A stretch of 64,000 bases of DNA from Nocardia nova SH22a. GTDB lineage: Bacteria > Actinomycetota > Actinomycetes > Mycobacteriales > Mycobacteriaceae. The notes under the pieces are model-generated. The model was not told the DNA's origin, did no database searches, and saw nothing but the letters and a program-made list of their open reading frames with translations. The stretch covers positions 8,060,001 through 8,124,000 of the forward strand of contig NZ_CP006850.1 of the NCBI RefSeq assembly GCF_000523235.1, in the 5' to 3' direction. Both the position numbers and the translations under genes were made by a program. This document shows positions 59,464-64,000 of this stretch, piece after piece (the stretch's first letter is position 1; every line of letters begins with the position of its first letter).

Positions 59464-60540
59464 ATGAATCTGGTTCCGCTGCACAAGCCCGTCCCGCAGG
59501 CCATGGTGGAGCACATCCCCCTGCGCGCGGCCGACGGCGTCGAACTCGAGCTGCGCCGGATCACCGTGGACGACAGCCCCCGGCCCGCGGTCCTGCTGCT
59601 GCACGGGCACACCGCCTCCTCGGACATGTTCCTCGTGCCCGAGATCCGCAATCTGGTGGAGGTGCTACTCGACGCGGGATATGAACCGTGGCTGCTGGAT
59701 TGGCGCGGCAGCTGCCGATTGCCCTACAACGAGAACGGCACCCGATTCACCTACGACGAGGTGGCGCTGTACGACATTCCCGGTGCGGTGTCGTACATCC
59801 GGGAGCGAATCGGGACCCGGCAACTGTTCGTGGTCGCGCACTGCATCGGCGCGCTCAGCCTGTCGATGAGTCTCACGGCGGGACTGGTGCCCGGGCTGGC
59901 GGGCGTGGTCGCGCAGGGAGTTTTCCTGACGCCCAAGATGAGTGGGCTGTCCCGGCTGCGGGTCGCCCTCGGCGGCGAACTGCTGCGCTCCCGATTCGAC
60001 CACGTGCCCACCGACTTCCGGAAGGTCGGCCTGTGGTCGAAGTACACCCCGCTGTTCGGTCTGATGTCGCGGCGCGCGGACTGCCCGGACCCGACTTGCC
60101 GTATGTTGCAGAGCAATTGGGGCATGGGCGGGGCACTGTTCAATCACGAGAATCTGGACCGCCGCACCCACGACCGGCTCGCCGATCTGGTCGGCGCGAT
60201 CCCGCTGTGGATCCTCCCGCATCTGCGCCGCGTCGAACTCGCCCAGACCATGGTGCGCTGGCACGACGGTGACGACCGGTTCGCCGCCCTGCCCGACAAC
60301 GCGTTGGACAGCGCCGATCGCATCGACTGCCCGGTGCTGCTGCTCGCGGGCAGCCGCAACGAGTTCTGGGGCGATTCCAACAAACTGTGCCACGAGGTCC
60401 TCGCCGACCGGCAACCACAGCTCGACGTCACTTACACCGAGGTGCCCGGCTACGGCCACTTCGACGCCTTCATCGGACGCGGCGCGGCCCTGGACGTGTT
60501 CGGGCACATTCTGGAATTCCTCGATACGAAAGTTGCTTGA
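59464..60540 (+). CDS. Alpha/beta hydrolase with cysteine nucleophile (AHCIG)
   Basis: The 358-residue protein has an alpha/beta-hydrolase core: LLLHGHTASSDMF (oxyanion region, about 45-57), LLDWRGS, then the nucleophile elbow VVAHCIGALS with Cys127 in place of serine. The acid lies in AGSRNEFWGDSNK and the histidine in PGYGHFDAF. Cysteine elbows occur in PHA synthases and in the hydrolase part of GMC-oxidoreductase/hydrolase fusions; the latter seem closer in overall pattern. It could acylate, hydrolyse or transfer the PKS product. GGAG lies about nine bases before ATG 59464. The P450 gene follows after 3 bp. Confidence 0.85.
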   Translation: MNLVPLHKPVPQAMVEHIPLRAADGVELELRRITVDDSPRPAVLLLHGHTASSDMFLVPEIRNLVEVLLDAGYEPWLLDWRGSCRLPYNENGTRFTYDEVALYDIPGAVSYIRERIGTRQLFVVAHCIGALSLSMSLTAGLVPGLAGVVAQGVFLTPKMSGLSRLRVALGGELLRSRFDHVPTDFRKVGLWSKYTPLFGLMSRRADCPDPTCRMLQSNWGMGGALFNHENLDRRTHDRLADLVGAIPLWILPHLRRVELAQTMVRWHDGDDRFAALPDNALDSADRIDCPVLLLAGSRNEFWGDSNKLCHEVLADRQPQLDVTYTEVPGYGHFDAFIGRGAALDVFGHILEFLDTKVA

Positions 60541-60543
60541 GCC

Positions 60544-61986
60544 ATGGTGGATACGCAATCACCGGTGCACACCGACGAGGTCCGGCTGATCGGCGCCCCG
60601 ACCGGCAGGCTGCTCGACCGGATCATCGCCCGCCGCCCGCTGCGCCCCGGCGAGCTGGCCACACCACCGGCGGGCAGCACGGCCGAGCCCGTGCGCGGTG
60701 ACCGCGGGCTGCCGTTTCTCGGCATGGGCCTCGACTACATGCAGTACGGTCCGGCCTTCCAGTACGAATTGCACCGGCGCCACGGCGATGTCGCCTGGTT
60801 CTACGCCATCGGCCTGAAATTCCTGTCGGTGGCGGGTTCGGACGCGGTGCAGGCCGTGCTCACCAACAAGGACAAGGCGTATGCCAGCGGCTGGAGTCAC
60901 ATCGGGCCGTGGTTCGAGGGCGGTCTGGTGTGGCGCAACGGTGACGAGCACCGGCGGCATCGCCGGATGATCCAGAACGCCTACACCCCGGAAGCCCTCA
61001 CCGCTTATCAAACCCCTTCGGCGGCGGCCGTCGACCGCATCGTGGAGACGTGGCCCACCGGCCGGGTCGTGAAGATGCTGCCGACCATCCGCAAGCTGTC
61101 GATGGCCGCCTCCACCGAGGTGTTCCTCGCCGAGCCGTATCAGCGCGACGGGGCGAAGATCATGCACGCGATCGAGGCGTGCGAGATGGCGATCATGAGT
61201 TCGGTGCGCTTCCCGGTGCCCGGAACACCCTGGTATCGCGGCTTGAAGGCGCGAAAGTGGTTGCAGGACTACCTCGCCGCGGCCGCACCCGCCGCTCGCG
61301 CGCGCGGCGGGGACGACTTCTTCTCGATCGTCTGCCGCGCCACCGACGAGAACGGCGACGGCCTCACCGACGCCGAACTCGCCGACCACACGATTCTCAC
61401 ACTGCTCGCCTCCGGCGACACCACGGTCTACACGACCGTCGCCGCCCTCTACTTCCTCGGCCTGTATCCCGAATGGCAGCAGCGTGCGCGCGAACAATCG
61501 CTGGCACGCGGCGACGGCCCGCTCGACGGCGCGGGTATGCGGCAGCTCGAAGTGCTGGATCTGGTGGTCAAGGAGAGTATGCGGCTGCTGCCCGCGACGC
61601 CGACGCAGCTGCGGGAGACCGTGCGCGACACCGAACTCCTCGGCCGCTTCATTCCGGCCGGGCAGCTCGTCACCGTCTGTACCGGCCTCAACGGCCTGCT
61701 GCCCCAATACTGGTCCAAGCCACAGACATTCGATCCGGACCGGTTCGCCGAACCGCGCCGTGAGGACCGTGCGCACCGCGCGTCCTGGGTGCCGTTCGGT
61801 ACCGGGCACCACAAGTGCATCGGCATGGATTTCGGAACGATGAAGGTGTTCACCATCATCGACGCCATGTTGCGCCGCTACGAGTGGCGGCTGCCCGCCG
61901 GCTACGACATGTCCTGGCGCTTCCGCTTCCCGGGCGGGCCGTCCCAGGGCCTGCCGATGACGCTCACGCGCCTCGACAGGCCCTGA
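60544..61986 (+). CDS. Cytochrome P450
   Basis: The 480-residue protein has all P450 landmarks: I-helix LLASGDTTVYT with the acid-alcohol pair, K-helix ExxR (KESMR, near residue 344), and the heme loop FGTGHHKCIG with the axial Cys near 425. There is no N-terminal membrane anchor, so it is a soluble, three-component-type enzyme needing separate ferredoxin and reductase. ATG 60544 starts 3 bp after the hydrolase stop, so the two are co-transcribed. A tailoring hydroxylation or epoxidation of the PKS product is inferred from location. Confidence 0.92.
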   Translation: MVDTQSPVHTDEVRLIGAPTGRLLDRIIARRPLRPGELATPPAGSTAEPVRGDRGLPFLGMGLDYMQYGPAFQYELHRRHGDVAWFYAIGLKFLSVAGSDAVQAVLTNKDKAYASGWSHIGPWFEGGLVWRNGDEHRRHRRMIQNAYTPEALTAYQTPSAAAVDRIVETWPTGRVVKMLPTIRKLSMAASTEVFLAEPYQRDGAKIMHAIEACEMAIMSSVRFPVPGTPWYRGLKARKWLQDYLAAAAPAARARGGDDFFSIVCRATDENGDGLTDAELADHTILTLLASGDTTVYTTVAALYFLGLYPEWQQRAREQSLARGDGPLDGAGMRQLEVLDLVVKESMRLLPATPTQLRETVRDTELLGRFIPAGQLVTVCTGLNGLLPQYWSKPQTFDPDRFAEPRREDRAHRASWVPFGTGHHKCIGMDFGTMKVFTIIDAMLRRYEWRLPAGYDMSWRFRFPGGPSQGLPMTLTRLDRP

Positions 61987-61996
61987 TCGGCTCGCG

Positions 61997-63292
61997 CTAT
62001 CCGGCGCGGCGCACGACTGCCTGGCGTTCGATGATGTCGCACATGTGCCGGGCACCGTCCTCCTGGGCGATCACCTCTCCGGCCGCGGCGGCACGCGCCC
62101 GCATTCCGGGGTCGTCGATCCGCTGTAGGGCATCCGCGAGCCGCTGCGCGGTCAGCTTGCGATACACGATGTCGACACCGATTCCGGCCGCGGCGAGCCG
62201 CCAGCCCCAGAGGAGCTGATCGCCGAACACCGGGGTGGCCACCGACGGGATACCGGCCCGCGCCACATCGTGCGTCGTTCCGGGACCACCGGCGTGTACC
62301 GCCGCTCGGCAGCGCGGCAGGATCGCGTCGTAGTCCAGCGGCCCGGTGACCAGGACTCGGCCGTCGGCGCGCGGGCCGAGCGGGAAGTCCGTGTAGCCCG
62401 CGGCGACCAGGGCGCGGGCGCCCGAGCGCGCGGTGACCTCGGTGATCATCGACAGATAGCCCTCCGGGTCCTCGACCGGAATACTGCCGAGGCTGAACAG
62501 GATCGGCGGTTCCCCGTCCGACAGCCACGACTCGAGTCCGGGGTCGGTCTGCTCGCCCCAGGCCGCGCGTTCGGCCGCGGCCAGTTTCGGTGTGCCGCCG
62601 ACCGTGCAACGGTCGGGCCAATCCGAGGGCTTCGGGAAGATCACCGGACTCACCAGCAGATCCATGGGGGTTTCACGTTCGCGCAACCGGCTGAACGGAT
62701 TCGGCACCTCGTCGGACAGTCCGAGCCGCCGTCGCAGCCGCCGCAATCCGGCATGGGTGGCGCGCCGGTACACCTGCTCGAACATGAGGTGCGAGGCGCC
62801 GCGCAGCAACGGCGTCGGCAGCGGGCGATGCCATACGTGCGGCGAGGAGAATTCGCGTGAGCGCTCGATCGGATAGGGGATGCAGCCGACGAGAGGCTGG
62901 CCGGAACGTTCCACGATGCTCTGGGCGCGCGCGAAGACCAGCGCACCCGTCACGATGATGTCCGCTCCTTCGCAGGCCGTGATCAGCGCCTCGTTCACAT
63001 AGCTGTCGCGGCCGGCCTCGAGCCGGGCGAGTTTGCGCGCGAATCCGAGCTTGCCGCGGATGTCCAGAATTCCGTTGGGGTAGAGGAACTGTTGCGCCGC
63101 GGGTGAGGCAAGGAATGTCCGGATATCGACCGGAATCTTCACCGGCGTAATTCCGGCCCCTTCGACGGCGGCCAGATTGTTCTTGTTGACGGCCATGACG
63201 ACCTCGTGACCGCGTTCCCGCAGCTCCCCGGCAACCGCCAGATGCGGTTGGAAATCCCCCCGAGAGCCGTAGGTGAGTACTGAAACTTTCAC
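61997..63292 (-). CDS. GT1-family glycosyltransferase (GT-B, UGT-like)
   Basis: The 431-residue protein begins MKVSVLTYGSRGDFQPHLA, the standard N-terminal loop of sterol/macrolide/glycolipid GT1 enzymes. Its sugar-nucleotide site is HAGGPGTTHDVARAG (about 331-345), then PVFGDQLLWG. Similar proteins glycosylate phenolic glycolipids and glycopeptidolipids in mycobacteria and macrolides in streptomycetes. It is convergent with the P450 gene, with only 10 bp between stops. It probably decorates the hydroxyl or glyceryl part of the PKS product; the sugar cannot be predicted. Confidence 0.9.
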   Translation of the reverse strand: MKVSVLTYGSRGDFQPHLAVAGELRERGHEVVMAVNKNNLAAVEGAGITPVKIPVDIRTFLASPAAQQFLYPNGILDIRGKLGFARKLARLEAGRDSYVNEALITACEGADIIVTGALVFARAQSIVERSGQPLVGCIPYPIERSREFSSPHVWHRPLPTPLLRGASHLMFEQVYRRATHAGLRRLRRRLGLSDEVPNPFSRLRERETPMDLLVSPVIFPKPSDWPDRCTVGGTPKLAAAERAAWGEQTDPGLESWLSDGEPPILFSLGSIPVEDPEGYLSMITEVTARSGARALVAAGYTDFPLGPRADGRVLVTGPLDYDAILPRCRAAVHAGGPGTTHDVARAGIPSVATPVFGDQLLWGWRLAAAGIGVDIVYRKLTAQRLADALQRIDDPGMRARAAAAGEVIAQEDGARHMCDIIERQAVVRRAG

Positions 63293-63625
63293 CGAAACAG
63301 ACTATATGCCCGAAAGAGAGGAGAAAGCCGAATGCCGATGCGGTATCGATGACTTCTCGTGCCTCGCGAATGCCGCCCGTCGAAAGTTCGGCGTACCGAT
63401 GGGAATTCGCGAGTTCGGGCCGATCACGGATTCAGATCCGGAGGCGGACGGCCGGTCCGCGCGTCCTCCCGGACGACCTCGCCCGCCGGAGGTATAACTC
63501 TTCGAAGCTCCGCTTTGCTTGATAGTTGCTATACGGCGTCCGAGGTGAGCTCGATCGCCCGGCGTGTCTTCGGTTGGATCCATCATCCCGCGTGGTTGGC
63601 GGGGTCCTGAAAGGCATTGCAGCGC
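63293..63625. other. Divergent intergenic region with no supported gene
   Basis: The 333 bp separate the glycosyltransferase start from the terminal lipase start. A 63-codon frame from 63306 lacks a ribosome-binding site and is not called. The AT-rich stretch GCTTGATAGTTGCTATAC (about 63516-63533) may be promoter sequence for the lipase. Confidence 0.35.
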
Positions 63626-64000
63626 ATGGGGACAAAGTACGCAAAAACGATAGCGGCAATTTCACTCTGCGCCACAGCGGCGGTCGGCGCCGCGGCCGCA
63701 TCACCGGTATCGGCGTCGGCGGATCCGACCGGGACAACTCCCGCCGCGACGGTCGTCGGAAAGGTCGTCGAACCGAATATCGACTGCGCTCCCACCTCAG
63801 GCCACCCCGATCCGGTAATCGTGCTGCCCGGCGGCGACGGCACCGTATCCCAGACGCCGAGTCAGTGGGGACCGATGCTGTCCGCCCTTCACGACGCGGG
63901 CTATTGCGCACTCCTGTTCCAGGGCGGTGTGGTGAGCGATAAACGCTGGGCGGGCGATATTCCGGCCAGCGCGCAACAGTTGTCGGACTTCGTCGCGAAG
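63626..64000 (+). CDS. Secreted lipase/esterase, N-terminal part only
   Basis: ATG 63626 opens a frame running off the window (125 residues visible). A signal peptide (about 1-33, ending ASPVSASADP) precedes VVEPNIDCAPTSGHPDPVIVLPGG, the oxyanion-hole strand of class 2 (EstA/LipB-like) lipases with an early disulfide cysteine, and DAGYCALLFQGG. The nucleophile serine lies beyond the window. It may or may not belong to the PKS locus; as a secreted enzyme it is more likely an independent neighbour. Confidence 0.75.
   Translation, partial: MGTKYAKTIAAISLCATAAVGAAAASPVSASADPTGTTPAATVVGKVVEPNIDCAPTSGHPDPVIVLPGGDGTVSQTPSQWGPMLSALHDAGYCALLFQGGVVSDKRWAGDIPASAQQLSDFVAK

Noticed and set aside
63306..63497. 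63-codon plus-strand frame upstream of the terminal lipase
   Set aside because: No ribosome-binding site, no recognisable domain and an Arg/Pro-rich end; a real micro-protein cannot be excluded but is not supported.

Overview
The window is high-GC actinobacterial DNA from a mycolic-acid-containing genus, most likely Nocardia. The evidence is the cell-envelope and lipid genes: an AftD-type arabinosyltransferase beside a DUF2613 micro-protein, a DUF3068 membrane protein, an LpqI-type lipoprotein and an htdX/fabG4/fadA2 set. Order and identity of these genes recall the Mycobacterium tuberculosis interval from about Rv0226c to Rv0243, but here it is opened up by accessory blocks. The genus is an inference. 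No rRNA, tRNA or CRISPR array was found.

Layout. 1-2290 (minus): a secreted lipase-family protein lacking its nucleophile serine, and a secreted partner of unknown function. 2757-10475: lpqI, a TetR regulator, a DUF5685 protein with a very cysteine-rich tail, and htdX-fabG4 divergent from fadA2. A 16-bp palindrome upstream of fabG4/fadA2 recurs (14/16) upstream of the TetR gene. 10662-17462 is accessory: an ECF41-like sigma factor with a DoxX-like membrane protein, a divergent XRE/DUF397 regulatory island with small unknown genes, a universal stress protein and an isochorismate synthase. 17570-32276 is envelope related: DUF2613 protein, AftD, acyltransferase-3, DUF3068 protein, a flippase-like protein and a large GT-C-like membrane protein. 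Inserted among these are a TetR/flavin-monooxygenase pair with twin operators, a DinB-like protein and a RibD/DHFR-like reductase.

32864-63292 is a modular biosynthetic locus of about 30 kb. Three consecutive plus-strand genes encode FAAL-ACP-KS-AT-DH-ER-KR-ACP-KS-AT-DH-KR-ACP, then KS-AT-DH-KR-ACP-condensation-FkbH, then ACP-thioester reductase with an extra C-terminal region. They are followed by an alpha/beta hydrolase with a cysteine nucleophile, a cytochrome P450, and a convergent GT1 glycosyltransferase. An intact TnpB gene sits between the reductase and the hydrolase genes. My reading is that a fatty acid is activated, extended by three modules to a methyl-branched, conjugated dienoyl chain, joined to an FkbH-derived unit (classically glyceryl), released reductively, then oxidised and glycosylated. 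I know of no described pathway with this architecture. It is the best candidate here for an undescribed system, probably a glycosylated polyketide glycerolipid.

The reductase protein carries 25 perfect 15-bp repeats encoding Gly-Thr-Gly-Thr-Pro. Low-complexity inserts also occur in both large synthases, AftD and the GT-C-like protein, which suggests frequent in-frame microsatellite growth in this genome. The window ends inside a secreted lipase gene at 63626.
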